A stretch of DNA of 64,000 bases from Streptomyces typhae (GCF_009755605.1 NZ_WPNZ01000003.1:463713-527712), one strand, 5' to 3'. Counted from the stretch's first letter, positions 24,692 through 34,800 are shown. Program-made: numbers and translations. The notes: a model not told the origin generated them from the sequence alone.

Positions 24692-26932
24692 ATGAGCGAC
24701 AGGGAAGCTGGAGCGGGGACGCCGGAGCTGAGCGTCGTCGTGTACGGCCGCAACGTACAGGGACACCTCGCGGAGAGCCTCGCGGCCCTCGCCGACCACG
24801 CTGACACCGCGCCCGCGGTGGAGGTCGTCGTCGCCGCCGTCGGCGACTCCGCCCGGCAGGCCGCGGAGCGGCACCCGTACGCCACCCTGGTCGCGCTGCC
24901 CGACGGTACCCCGGACGGCGCGGCCCGCGCGGCGGGAGCCGACCGGGCGAAGGGCCGCTGGCTGCAGTTCGCGCACAGCAAGGACAGCGTGCCCGCGCTC
25001 GCGGCACGGGCGGTCGCCGAACGGACGGCGGGCCTCGACGGCGCGGGCGTCGACGTCCTGCTCACCGATCACGTCCGCTCCACCTGGCGGCACGCCCGCA
25101 TGCCGAGCCGCGACGGCGGCTTCCTCGCCAAGCCGGGCCGCCGCGACGTGTCCCTCACGGACTGCCCTGACCTGCTGAAGGTGACGCCGCTGCTCGGCAC
25201 CCACGTCGTCCGGGCGGACTTCTGGCGGTCCCGGCAGCAGGAGGGCCTCGCCACCGACGACGAACTGTTCACGGCGTACGCGCTGCTGCTCACCGCCGGG
25301 CGGATCGCGGCCCTCGACCAAGTGGCCCTGGAGGACCGGCGGTTGCGGGCGGAGAGCCTGCCGCCGGTCACGGCCGACGGCCACTTCGCGCTCCTCGACA
25401 CCTACGAGCGGCTGCTCCGCCTCGCCGCCGAGCGGGACGCGGGCCCCGGCCCGCGCTCCGTGCTGTACGCCGCGATGGTCGCCGCGAGCCTGCGGACCGT
25501 GGCCCGCGCGCCCCTGCCCGAGGACACGGCACGGGAGTTCTTCGCCCGCGCCGCCCGCGCCGCGGTCGACTTCCGGCCGCCCGGGTACCGGCGCCCCGGC
25601 GGCCAGGAAGGGATGCGCCGCCGCCTGTTGGAGGAGAACGCGTACGCGCGGTACCGCGTGTTCCAGGCGGTGAACCAGCGGCGCCGCAAGGTGCTCTCGG
25701 CGGCCAGGGGGAGCCGGCGCACGGTGGGCAGGAAGGTCCGCGACCTCCAGTACCACCAGGACCTGAAGCGGCCCGTCGACCCGGACCTCGCCGTCTTCTC
25801 CGCGTACTGGGACCGGGGCGTCGCCTGCAACCCGGCCGCCGTCGCCGCGAAGCTCGCCGAACTCGCCCCGCACATCCACCGGGTGTGGATCGTCTCCGCC
25901 GCCAACGTGCCGCTCCTTCCGCCGGGCACCGACCACGTCGTACCGGGATCGCGCCGCTACTGGCGGGTGCTCGCGACGGCCAAGTACCTGGTGAACAACG
26001 CCAACTTCCCCAACGCCGTGGTCAAGCGCCCCGACGCCGTGCACCTCCAGACGCACCACGGCACCCCCCTGAAGCGCATGGGCCTGGACCAGCTCGACTA
26101 TCCGGCGGCGGCCAAGGGCCTGAACTTCCACGACCTGCTCGCCCGCGTCGACCGCTGGGACTACAGCGTCTCGTCCAACAGCCACTCCACCCAGATGTGG
26201 CAGCGCGCCTACCAGTCGCGGTACGTGGAACTCGACCACGGCTACCCGCGCAACGACGTGTACTACACGGCGACGGCCGCCGACGTCCGCGCGGTCCGCG
26301 AGCGCCTCGGCATCCCCCCGGGCAGGCGCGCCCTGCTCTACGCGCCCACGCACCGCGACTACGAGGCGACGTGGACGCCGCGCCTGGACCTGGCGACGCT
26401 CGCCGACCGGCTCGGCGAGGACACCGTGCTCCTGGTGCGCGGCCACTACTTCTACGGCGGCGCGGCCTCGCCCCTCGCGGGCCTGCGCCGGGCGGGGCGC
26501 GTCATCGACGTGTCCACGTACGACCCGGTGGAGAACCTCGCCCTTGCGGCCGACGCGCTGATCACGGACTACTCCTCCATCATGTTCGACTACGCCAACC
26601 TGGACCGCCCGGTCGTGATCTACGCCGACGACTGGGAGACGTACGCGAAGACGCGCGGCGTCTACTTCGACCTGCCGTCCGAGGCGCCGGGCCCCGTCGC
26701 CCGCACCCAGGACGAGCTGACGGAGATCCTCGCCACCGAGGCGTGGCGGGACGGGACGGCGGCGAAGGCGCGGGCCGCGTTCCGGCGGCGCTTCTGCGAG
26801 TTCGACGACGGGCGGGCCGCCGAGCGCGTCGTGCGCCGGGTGTTCCTCGGCGAGCCCGAGGAGGCGCTGCCGCCCGTCACGCCCCTGGACGAGCGGACGC
26901 CCGCCCCCACCCCGGAGGAGGCCACCCGATGA
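24692..26932 (+). CDS. TagF-type glycerophosphotransferase with a degenerate GT2 domain
   Basis: 746 residues, RBS GAGGGA 4 bases before ATG. Residues about 360-715 form a complete TagF-like polymerase: QTHHGTPLKRMG near 453, VRGHYFYGG near 582, LITDYSSIMFDY near 621, both key histidines present. It closely resembles the C-terminal half of the protein encoded at 4732-6816. The N-terminal 230 residues have the length and order of a GT2 domain, but the catalytic motifs are gone: VAAVGDS stands where VVDDGS is expected and QFAHSKDS where FLDSDD is expected. This half is probably a binding or scaffold module. It is probably the equivalent of S. coelicolor SCO2997, near the glutamate dehydrogenase gene (recollection). 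It overlaps the next gene by ATGA. Confidence 0.88.
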   Translation: MSDREAGAGTPELSVVVYGRNVQGHLAESLAALADHADTAPAVEVVVAAVGDSARQAAERHPYATLVALPDGTPDGAARAAGADRAKGRWLQFAHSKDSVPALAARAVAERTAGLDGAGVDVLLTDHVRSTWRHARMPSRDGGFLAKPGRRDVSLTDCPDLLKVTPLLGTHVVRADFWRSRQQEGLATDDELFTAYALLLTAGRIAALDQVALEDRRLRAESLPPVTADGHFALLDTYERLLRLAAERDAGPGPRSVLYAAMVAASLRTVARAPLPEDTAREFFARAARAAVDFRPPGYRRPGGQEGMRRRLLEENAYARYRVFQAVNQRRRKVLSAARGSRRTVGRKVRDLQYHQDLKRPVDPDLAVFSAYWDRGVACNPAAVAAKLAELAPHIHRVWIVSAANVPLLPPGTDHVVPGSRRYWRVLATAKYLVNNANFPNAVVKRPDAVHLQTHHGTPLKRMGLDQLDYPAAAKGLNFHDLLARVDRWDYSVSSNSHSTQMWQRAYQSRYVELDHGYPRNDVYYTATAADVRAVRERLGIPPGRRALLYAPTHRDYEATWTPRLDLATLADRLGEDTVLLVRGHYFYGGAASPLAGLRRAGRVIDVSTYDPVENLALAADALITDYSSIMFDYANLDRPVVIYADDWETYAKTRGVYFDLPSEAPGPVARTQDELTEILATEAWRDGTAAKARAAFRRRFCEFDDGRAAERVVRRVFLGEPEEALPPVTPLDERTPAPTPEEATR

Positions 26933-28608
26933 CCGCCACCACGCCCGATGTGACGATCACCGTCATCGTCTACAACGACGCCGAGCGCCTCCCGCGCGCC
27001 GTGGCCTCGCTGCGGCGCCAGACGCACCCGAACATCGAGATCGTCATCAGCGACGACCACTCCACGGACGACACCCCCCAGGTCGCCCGCGCGCTCGCCG
27101 CTCAGGACGACCGCGTCACCTACCTCCGGCTGCCGGAGAACAGCGGCGGCTGCAGCGCCCCGCGCAACCGCGCGATCGACATCGCCCGCGCCCCGTTCCT
27201 GATGTTCCTCGACAGCGACGACGAACTCCCCGAGCGGGCGGTGGAGTCGATGCTCGCCGCGCACGCCGAGACGCACGTCGACTTCGTGATGGGCGCGGTG
27301 GAACGGGTGCGGGTCGACACCGGCCGCACCTCCACGTGGATGCCGCACCTGGTCGCCGAGCACCGCACGGTGGCGGGCATCGACGCCGAACCGGCCCTGC
27401 TCTTCGAGCACCTGTCGACGAGCAAGATGTACCGGAAGTCCTTCCTCGACGACCACGCGCTGCGCTTCCCCGAAGGCATCCACTACGAGGACCAGCTGTT
27501 CTCCGCCCAGGCGTACTGCCTGGCCAAGGCGTTCACGGTCATCCCCGAGCCGGTGTACCGCTGGTACATAGAGCCCTTCGGCGCGGCGGACGCGGCGTCC
27601 ATCTCCAACCAGCGCCACAAGCTCACCAACGTACGCGACCGGGTGCACGTCCAGACCCTGATCGACGCCTTCCTTCAGGAGAGCGGGCACGCGGGCCTGC
27701 GCGCCGCCAAGGACTACAAGTTCCTCAAGCACGACTTCCGCATGTACGCGGGCGACCTGCCCTACCGCGACGAGGCCTGGCTGCGCGGCTTCGCCGGCAT
27801 CGTGAACCCGTATCTGGCGGGCCTGGCCGAGGACGCGTACGCGCGGCTGCCCCGGGCGGAGCGGGTGGTGCTCCAACTGGTGCGGGACGAGCGGCTCGCG
27901 GAGGCGCAGGTGGCCGCGCGGGGCCTCGGGCACGGGGTGGCGCCGCGTGCGACGGCCATGGACGCGGACGGGCGGGTGTACTGGGGCCCCCGCGTACCGG
28001 CCGCGCCCGCCGCCCGCCGCGAACTCGACCTCACCGAACTCGGCCTGGACTCCCGGCCGTTCCCGAGCGCGCTGTTCCGGCACGAGATCACCCGCGTCGA
28101 GCAGGCCCCCGGCGCCGCCCTCGCCCTGACGGTCCGCACCTACGACCCCGGCCTCAGGCTGCCGATGGGCCCGCAGGTGGCGAGCCTCGTCGTGGCGCCG
28201 GGGCGCCGCCGCCTGACGACCCGCTTCCGGCTCGACCCCGTGCGCCCCGGCGTCTTCGAGGGCGAGGTCGTCCTCGACCTGGCGCGGGCCCCCGTACCGC
28301 CGGACGGCTTCGCGGGCACCCGCCACCCCCTGATCCAGCTCACCGACGGCCGTCTGCGCAACAGCGGCATACTCCTGGCCCCGCTGGTCCTCCCCCGCCT
28401 CACCGCCCGCGTCCCCTACCGCTCGGGCACGGCCCCGCACCAGGTGACGGCGGAGGCGGAGGGGCGCGGCGCGGGCCGCCTCCAGCTCACCTGGGCGCCG
28501 GTGGGCGTGACGTCGCGCGTGCTGCGCCCGCTGGCCCGCAGACTGGGCGGGGAACGGAACTCCAGGATCCGCAGGGCGGCTCGTCTGGTGGCGAGCGTTA
28601 CCCGCTGA
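26929..28608 (+). CDS. GT2 family glycosyltransferase (paralogue of the 12.5-kb gene)
   Basis: 559 residues. The GT-A fold has ITVIVYNDAERLPRAV, ISDDHSTDDTP near 38, SGGCSAPRNRAID, LMFLDSDDE near 92 and FPEGIHYEDQLFSAQ near 180. The C-terminal half is beta-rich and of unknown function, as in the paralogue at 12472-14109. The pair suggests a duplicated enzyme with related acceptor, one copy in each arm of the locus. It is coupled to the upstream TagF fusion by an ATGA overlap. Its last codons and stop have been duplicated downstream with a 43-bp offset. Confidence 0.9.
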   Translation: MTATTPDVTITVIVYNDAERLPRAVASLRRQTHPNIEIVISDDHSTDDTPQVARALAAQDDRVTYLRLPENSGGCSAPRNRAIDIARAPFLMFLDSDDELPERAVESMLAAHAETHVDFVMGAVERVRVDTGRTSTWMPHLVAEHRTVAGIDAEPALLFEHLSTSKMYRKSFLDDHALRFPEGIHYEDQLFSAQAYCLAKAFTVIPEPVYRWYIEPFGAADAASISNQRHKLTNVRDRVHVQTLIDAFLQESGHAGLRAAKDYKFLKHDFRMYAGDLPYRDEAWLRGFAGIVNPYLAGLAEDAYARLPRAERVVLQLVRDERLAEAQVAARGLGHGVAPRATAMDADGRVYWGPRVPAAPAARRELDLTELGLDSRPFPSALFRHEITRVEQAPGAALALTVRTYDPGLRLPMGPQVASLVVAPGRRRLTTRFRLDPVRPGVFEGEVVLDLARAPVPPDGFAGTRHPLIQLTDGRLRNSGILLAPLVLPRLTARVPYRSGTAPHQVTAEAEGRGAGRLQLTWAPVGVTSRVLRPLARRLGGERNSRIRRAARLVASVTR

Positions 28609-28640
28609 GATCCGCAGGGCGGCTCGTCCGGTGGTGAGCG
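28566..28640. repeat. 32-bp duplication of the GT2 3' end
   Basis: The segment 28566-28597 (coding) recurs at 28609-28640 (3' untranslated), 30 of 32 bases identical, offset 43 bp. The second copy starts one base after the stop codon (28606-28608). Confidence 0.92.
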
Positions 28641-28675
28641 GGGCACGCCGACTGCGCGCCACACTCACCGCGCGG

Positions 28676-30232
28676 CTATCTGGTGGCCGCGCCCACCACC
28701 TCGTACAGCACCTGCCCCCGGGTCCCCACCGTCACCTTCCGCAACGCGGGATCCGTCTCGGGCAGCCCTCCGTCCGACCGGTACGCCACGACCCACCGCA
28801 CCCCGTACCGGCGCAGCACCTCAAGGCGCTCGGCACGAGGCGTCTGAGGCGCGAAGTACCGGCGTACGGCGTCGGCGCGCGCCTCCTCGTCGGGGAGGAA
28901 GAAGTCCGGGTAGCCGGGCGCCACGGTGTACGCGCCGTAGGCCGGGATCTGGCGAGCGGGGAACGTCTTGGCGAGGACCACGTCCCCGGGGCGCACCCAG
29001 GGCGTGAGCCAGCGGTAGCCGGGCCACGACGGGCGGTGCTTCGCCGCTACGGCGGAGGGCAGCGCGGACCGCGGCAGAACGTGGCCGAGCGTGCCCGCCT
29101 GCGTCCACGCGCCGACCACCAGGGCGGCTGCCAGGGTCCCCGCGGCCACGGCGGCCGGGACCCGTCCGGCGCGGCCCTCGCGCACCGCCGCCGCCAGGCC
29201 CGCCGCCTCCACCCCCGCCGCGACCTGCGCGGGCAGCAGTGCCGCGGGCAGCACCCGGCCCCAGGAGCAGTGGCCGCTCAGTCCCCCCGCGACGAAGACC
29301 AGGACGCCCAGGGCGAAGAAGAGGACCAGGGGGTCGCGGCGGTCGCGGCGGAAGCGCAGGGCCAGCGCGGCCACGCCGACGAGGACGAGACCGAAGCGGG
29401 CAGGCAGGTCGCGGTACAGGGCCCGGTGGATCCCGTCCAGGCCGCCACCCGCGCCGAAGAGGTCGAAGAAGGGGTAGTAGGGCCAGGCGGCGAGCAGGAC
29501 GAGGCCGAGGGCGAGCCCGGCGCCGAGCCGCAGGAGCGTCGCGCGGCGCGGCCACGGCCGGGCGCCGAGCAGCATCGCGAGGGCACCGAGGGACGCGACC
29601 ACGCCGGTGAACTGGTGGGTGAGGAGGACGACCGCCCACAGCGCCCCGAGCGCGAGGAACACCGCGGGACCCGCGTCCGCCCGGAGGGCCTTGCGCAGGC
29701 ACGCCCAGAGGTGGAAGGCGAGGCCCAGAGCGAACGTACTCGGGTACGAGACCGTCAGCGCCAGGGAGCCGAGGCCGAGGAAACCGCTCCACTCGAAGAC
29801 GGCCGGGCCCCACAGGAAGAGCACGCAGAGCACGGCGAGGGGTACGGCCGTCCGCCGCCGGGTCAGGGTGCGGACGAAGTGCGCGACGCCGGTGAGCAGC
29901 AGCGCGAGGCCCGCCAGGGCCGCGCAGCGCAGGACGGCGAAGGCGCCGAGGCCGGTCGCCTTGGCCAGCAGGCCGAGGAGGACCGTCCACGGGGAGTAGT
30001 AGGGGCTGGGTACGTCGGCGTCGACGAGGGGGTCGCCGGGGTGCAGCGGATCGTGCCGCAGGCGCTCCAGCGTCGCCGCGTGGATGCCGAGGTCACCGAC
30101 CCAGGGCAGCCGGACGACGACGGCGAGCAGGAGGAGGACGGCGAGCGTGGCCGCGACCGTCGCCGCCGTCGCCGCCGTCGGGGGTATGAGTCCGCGCCGC
30201 GACCGCGCCCCGCTACGGCCGCCGCGCGTCAT
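28676..30232 (-). CDS. Polytopic GT-C-like membrane protein of the Gtr-type trio
   Basis: 518 residues from ATG 30232, with AAGGAG 10 bases upstream; the GTG at 30241 lies too close to that RBS. About ten spans follow an Arg-rich N-terminus. After the first span comes GDLGIHAATLERLRHDPLHP, the acidic loop expected in GT-C enzymes, then YYSPW, FLWGPAVFEWSGFLGL and SYPSTFALGLAFHLWA. The C-terminal 110 residues are extracytoplasmic, ending VVAYRSDGG and LYEVVG. It is homologous to the protein at 10462-12294. It overlaps gtrA by 20 bp, in the order polyprenyl-P sugar synthase, flippase, GT-C. The trio matches the three-component systems that glycosylate polymers outside the membrane. Confidence 0.78.
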   Translation of the reverse strand: MTRGGRSGARSRRGLIPPTAATAATVAATLAVLLLLAVVVRLPWVGDLGIHAATLERLRHDPLHPGDPLVDADVPSPYYSPWTVLLGLLAKATGLGAFAVLRCAALAGLALLLTGVAHFVRTLTRRRTAVPLAVLCVLFLWGPAVFEWSGFLGLGSLALTVSYPSTFALGLAFHLWACLRKALRADAGPAVFLALGALWAVVLLTHQFTGVVASLGALAMLLGARPWPRRATLLRLGAGLALGLVLLAAWPYYPFFDLFGAGGGLDGIHRALYRDLPARFGLVLVGVAALALRFRRDRRDPLVLFFALGVLVFVAGGLSGHCSWGRVLPAALLPAQVAAGVEAAGLAAAVREGRAGRVPAAVAAGTLAAALVVGAWTQAGTLGHVLPRSALPSAVAAKHRPSWPGYRWLTPWVRPGDVVLAKTFPARQIPAYGAYTVAPGYPDFFLPDEEARADAVRRYFAPQTPRAERLEVLRRYGVRWVVAYRSDGGLPETDPALRKVTVGTRGQVLYEVVGAATR

Positions 30233-30752
30233 GGTGGGCACGCTCCTTGAACACCCACGTCCGGTACACCAGGAAGCGGAACGCGGAGGCCAGGAGGATG
30301 GACTGGGCCTTCGCGATGTTCGAGCCGAGCGGACCGCTCAGGCCGAGACCGTGGTACGCGGCGTAGAACAGCAGGCTCTCCATCAGCACACCGATGCCGC
30401 TGAAGACGAAGAACAGGGCGATCTGCCGCTTGCTGCGCGAGGCCCGGTCCCGGTAGGCGAAGAAGCGGAAGCCGAGGTAGTTGGTGCCCATGGCGACGCA
30501 GCTCGCGAGGACCGTGGCCGTCATGGGGCGTGACCCGAGGCCGTGCAGGAACAGGTTGAAGACGACGAGGTTGACGGCGACCCCGCTGCCGCCGACGACA
30601 CCGAACTTGACGACCTCCAGGCACAGGCGGCGCAGCCGGGCCGGCGCGACCCGGCGGGCGGGGACCGGCGCCGCCGCACCCGGCACGGCGGCGGGGGCGG
30701 GGGCGGCGGGGACGGCCGGGGCGGGCACCTCGTGCAGCGTGCCGCTCGTCAT
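30213..30752 (-). CDS. gtrA: GtrA-family membrane protein (polyprenyl-phosphate-sugar flippase candidate)
   Basis: 179 residues from ATG 30752, which overlaps the upstream stop as ATGA. A 55-residue Ala/Pro/Val-rich tail precedes four spans. The first has VVKFGVVGGSGVAVNLVVFN, the hallmark of GtrA, and later TNYLGFRFFAYRDR and FRFLVYRTWVF. GtrA proteins are thought to move polyprenyl-phosphate-linked sugars to the outer membrane face. Its position between a GtrB/DPM-like synthase and a GT-C-like protein supports that role here. Confidence 0.9.
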   Translation of the reverse strand: MTSGTLHEVPAPAVPAAPAPAAVPGAAAPVPARRVAPARLRRLCLEVVKFGVVGGSGVAVNLVVFNLFLHGLGSRPMTATVLASCVAMGTNYLGFRFFAYRDRASRSKRQIALFFVFSGIGVLMESLLFYAAYHGLGLSGPLGSNIAKAQSILLASAFRFLVYRTWVFKERAHHDARRP

Positions 30753-31624
30753 GCGGAGGGCCCCGGCCCGGACGCGGAGGGCCCCGGCCCCGGACCGCCG
30801 CGGGAGCCCCGCGCCGCCCGCACCCGCAGCTTCCACGGCATGACGACCGACTCAAGCTGCACCATCAGGCTCATCTTGGACTCGCCGACGGTGCGGTCCT
30901 CGAAGTGGATCGGGACCTCCATGACGTCGAAGCCGTGGCGCAGCGCGCGGTACTTCGTCTCGACCTGGAAGCTGTAGCCCGCGCTGTCGACGCTGCGGAG
31001 GTCCACGGCGTGCACGGCGTCGGCGCGCCACAGGTTGAAGCCGCCGGTGATGTCGCGGACGCGGGTGCCGAGGATGGTGCCCGCGTAGGCGTTGGCCCAG
31101 CGGGAGAGGAGCTTGCGGTGGGCGCCCCAGGCGTCGGAGAGGGTGCCGCCCTGCACGTACCGGCTGCCGACGACGACCCCGGCGTCCGTGGCGAGGGCGA
31201 CGCCGAGCAGTTCGGGGACCTTCTCCACGGGGTGGCTGCCGTCGGCGTCCATCTGTAGTACGTAGCGCGCGCCGCCCTCGACGGCCTTGGCCATGCCCGC
31301 GGCGTAGGCCCGGCCGAGGCCGTCCTTCTCGGTGCGGTGCAGCACGCTCATGCGGCGGCGGCCCGACATCTCCTGGTGGCGCCGGGCGCAGTCCTCGGCG
31401 ATCTCGCCGGTGCCGTCGGGGCTGGAGTCGTCGACGACGAGCAGGCGCAGGCCGGCGAGGGGCAGCGCGAGCAGCGCGTCGGCCATGCCGGGCAGGTTCC
31501 CCGCCTCGTTGTACGTCGGCATGACCACGGTCAGCGGTGTGGCGGCCCACTCCTCGGGCAGCCGTCCGGCGCCGAGCACCTGGACCGCGCGCTCCGCCGC
31601 GTCCAGCGGACTTGCTTCTGTCAT
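30749..31624 (-). CDS. Polyprenyl-phosphate glycosyltransferase (DPM1/GtrB-like, no C-terminal spans)
   Basis: 291 residues from ATG 31624. GT2 fold with VVMPTYNEAGNLP near 33, VVDDSSPDGT near 67, the metal site LQMDADGSHP near 125 and VVGSRYVQGG. It has the conserved GYSFQVETKYRALRHGF and VPIHFEDRTVGESKMS typical of polyprenol-phosphate mannose synthases. It lacks the membrane spans that follow in GtrB of enteric bacteria, like actinobacterial Ppm1 domain 2. It would load a sugar from a nucleotide donor onto polyprenyl phosphate on the inner face. The C-terminus is a short GPGPSA duplication. It is first gene of the three-gene operon with gtrA and the GT-C. Confidence 0.9.
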   Translation of the reverse strand: MTEASPLDAAERAVQVLGAGRLPEEWAATPLTVVMPTYNEAGNLPGMADALLALPLAGLRLLVVDDSSPDGTGEIAEDCARRHQEMSGRRRMSVLHRTEKDGLGRAYAAGMAKAVEGGARYVLQMDADGSHPVEKVPELLGVALATDAGVVVGSRYVQGGTLSDAWGAHRKLLSRWANAYAGTILGTRVRDITGGFNLWRADAVHAVDLRSVDSAGYSFQVETKYRALRHGFDVMEVPIHFEDRTVGESKMSLMVQLESVVMPWKLRVRAARGSRGGPGPGPSASGPGPSA

Positions 31625-31749
31625 CGGCCTACCCTGCGACCTTCCCGGCGTCCACGCCGACGGTTCCGTCCCGACCTGTCCGTCAGACAATCGCATCTAC
31701 CGTAGCCCAAATGCCGGAATTAACGGCATAATGCCACCCGCATCACCCG

Positions 31750-31815
31750 TTCCGCAGACGTCTCGCAGGCGTCCTGCGGACGTCCCGCAGACGTTCCGCG
31801 GACGTCCCGCACACT
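31750..31815. repeat. Tandem array of six 11-bp units between the DPM operon and glutamate dehydrogenase
   Basis: Six contiguous units with consensus TYCCGCRGACG begin at 31750, 31761, 31772, 31783, 31794 and 31805, without any length variation. The 11-bp period places each unit about one turn further on the same helix face. The array lies 126 bp upstream of the DPM start and 57 bp past the glutamate dehydrogenase stop. Confidence 0.92.
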
Positions 31816-31871
31816 TCCATGTATCCCGTACGGCGCCGAAAACGCCGCCCCCGGGAACGTACGACGTACGG

Positions 31872-34800
31872 TCAGGAGTGCGTGCGCAGCAGCGTCCGCA
31901 TCGTCCGCATGGCCACCGACAGGTTGGCCAGGTCGAAGGCGTCGGAGCCCTGGATCTCCTCCAGGGTCGTCCGGGCCCGGCTGAGGATCGCCGCGTTCTT
32001 CTCCTCCCACGCCTTGAACCGCTGCTCGGGCGTGGCCTCGCCGTTCCCGACGGCGAGCACGTCGGCCGTCAGGGCGGCGTGCGCCGCGTACAGGTCCTCG
32101 CGGATCGAGGCCCGCGCCATCGACTGCCAGCGGTCGGCCCGCGGCAGCTCGATGATCCGGTCCATGAGCTGGGTGATCCGCAGCCGGTCCGCGAGGTCGT
32201 AGTAGACCTCGGCGACGGCCATCGGCTCCTTGCCCATGCGGTCCGCCACGGCGACGATGTCGAGCGAGGGGAAGGCCGAGGAGAAGCCCGCGACCCGCTG
32301 GGCCAGGTCGTCCGGGACGCCCGCCGCGGTCAGCTCCTCGCGGATGTTCTCGTACCACTCCAGGTCGGAGCCGCGCATGAGCTTCGGCAGCTCGTCCCAC
32401 ACCCGGGCGACGCCGTCGCTGAAGAACTCGATGGTCTCGGCGAGCTGGAGCGGCTGCGGCCGGTTGTTGAGCAGCCAGCGCGTGCCGCGCTCGACGAGCC
32501 TGCGGCAGTGCAGCCGCACCCGCGTCTGGACGTCGGCGGCCACGACGTTGTCCAGCGACTCCACGGCGTCCCAGACCTCGCCGAGCCCGAAGATCTCCCG
32601 CGCGGCGAGCTGCGCCCGCACGATCTCCTCGAGGGACGCCCCGGTCTCCTCGCGCAGGCGGTGCAGGAACGTCGAACCGCCGGAGTTGACCGTGTCGTTG
32701 ACCAGGACGGTGGTGACGATCTCGCGGCGCAGCGCGTGCCCGTCGATCTGGTCGAGGAACTGCTCGCGCAGCGCCTGCGGGAAGTACGCGTGCAGCAGCC
32801 TGCGCAGGTACTCGTCGTCGGGCAGCGTGGTCTGGATCAGCTCCTCCGCCGTCACGATCTTCGTGTAGGCGAGCAGCACGGCCAGCTCGGGCTGGGCCAG
32901 GCCGCGGCCGGAGGAGAGCAGCTCGCGGATCTGCCGGTCGTTGGGCAGGAACTCCAGGGACCGGTCCAGCTGCCCCTCGCGCCCGAGCCGCCGCATGAAC
33001 CGCTGGTGGGCGTGGAGCAGCGAGGGCGCCTCGAAGACGGAGTTGGCGAGCGCCGTGTTCTGCGCGTAGTTGTTCCGCAGCACGAGGTGGCCGACCTCGT
33101 CGGTCATCTCGGCGAGCAGCTTGTTGCGCTGCTTGACCGTCATGTCCCCGGCCTGCACCACGGCGTTCAGCAGGATCTTGATGTTCACCTCGTGGTCGGA
33201 GGTGTCCACGCCTGCGCTGTTGTCGATGGCGTCCGTGTTGACGCGTCCGCCCGCGCGGGCGAACTCGATCCGGCCGAGCTGAGTGAGCCCCAGGTTGCCG
33301 CCCTCGCCGACGACCTTCACGCGCAGGTCGGCGCCGTCGACGCGGATGGCGTCGTTGGCCTTGTCGCCGACGTCCGCGTGCGACTCGGTGCCCGACTTCA
33401 CGTAGGTGCCGATGCCGCCGTTCCACAGCAGGTCGACCGGCGCCTTCAGGATGGCCTGCATCAGGTCGGCGGGGGTCATCTTGGCCCCGGACTCGATGCC
33501 GAGCGCCTCGCGGATGTGCGCGTTGAGCTGGATGGCCTTGGCCGAGCGCGGGAAGACGCCGCCGCCCGCGGAAAGCAGCTCCTTGTTGTAGTCGGCCCAG
33601 CTGGAGCGGGGCAGCTCGAACAGACGGCGGCGCTCGGCGTAGGAGGTGGCCGCGTCCGGGTTCGGGTCGATGAAGATGTGCCGGTGGTCGAAGGCCGCGA
33701 CCAGGCGGATGTGCTCGGAGAGCAGCATGCCGTTGCCGAACACGTCACCGGACATGTCGCCGACGCCGACGACGGTGAAGTCCTCGGTCTGGGTGTCGCA
33801 GCCCAGCTCCCTGAAGTGCCGCTTCACGGACTCCCAGGCGCCGCGGGCGGTGATGCCCATGCCCTTGTGGTCGTAGCCCGCGGAGCCGCCGGAGGCGAAC
33901 GCGTCCCCGAGCCAGAAGTTGTACGACTCGGCGACCTCGTTGGCGATGTCGGAGAACGTCGCCGTGCCCTTGTCGGCCGCGACCACCAGATAGGTGTCGT
34001 CCTCGTCGTGCCGGACGACGTCGGCCGGGGGCACGACCTCGCCCGCGACGAGGTTGTCGGTGATGTCGAGCAGCGCCGAGATGAACGTCTTGTAGCAGGC
34101 GACGCCCTCCGCGAGCCAGGCGTCGCGGTCCACGGACGGGTCGGGCAGCTGCTTGGCGACGAAGCCGCCCTTCGCGCCCACCGGCACGATCACGGTGTTC
34201 TTCACCATCTGCGCCTTGACCAGGCCGAGGATCTCCGTACGGAAGTCCTCGCGCCGGTCGGACCAGCGCAGACCGCCGCGGGCGACCTTGCCGAAGCGCA
34301 GGTGCACACCCTCGACGCGCGGCGAGTACACCCAGATCTCGTACGCGGGCCGCGGCGCCGGCAGGTCCGGGATGGCCTGCGGGTCGAACTTCATGGAGAC
34401 GTAGCCGTGCGGCTTGCCGCCCGCGGCCTCCTGGAAGAAGTTCGTGCGCAGCGTCGCCTTGATGACGGTGAGGAACGAGCGCAGGATGCGGTCCTCGTCG
34501 AGCGAGGCGACCTGGTCGAGGGCGCCGTCCAGCTCTTCGAGGAGCCCGTCGGTCAGCTCGGTGCCCGCGCGCTGGCGGTCCGGGGACATCCGGGCCTCGA
34601 ACAGCGAGACCAGCAGCCGGGTGGTGTGGACGTTGTTGCGGAGGGTGTCCTCCATGTAGTCCTGGCTGAAGGTCGACCCGGCCTGGCGCAGGTACTTGGC
34701 GTACGCGCGCAGGACCATCGCCTGGCGCCAGTTCAGACCGGCGCGCAGGACGAGCGAGTTGAACCCGTCGACCTCGGCCTCGCCGGTCCAGGCGGCGGCG

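Noticed and set aside
31750..31815. CRISPR array
   Set aside because: Units are directly contiguous with 11-bp period and there are no spacers or cas genes anywhere in the window.
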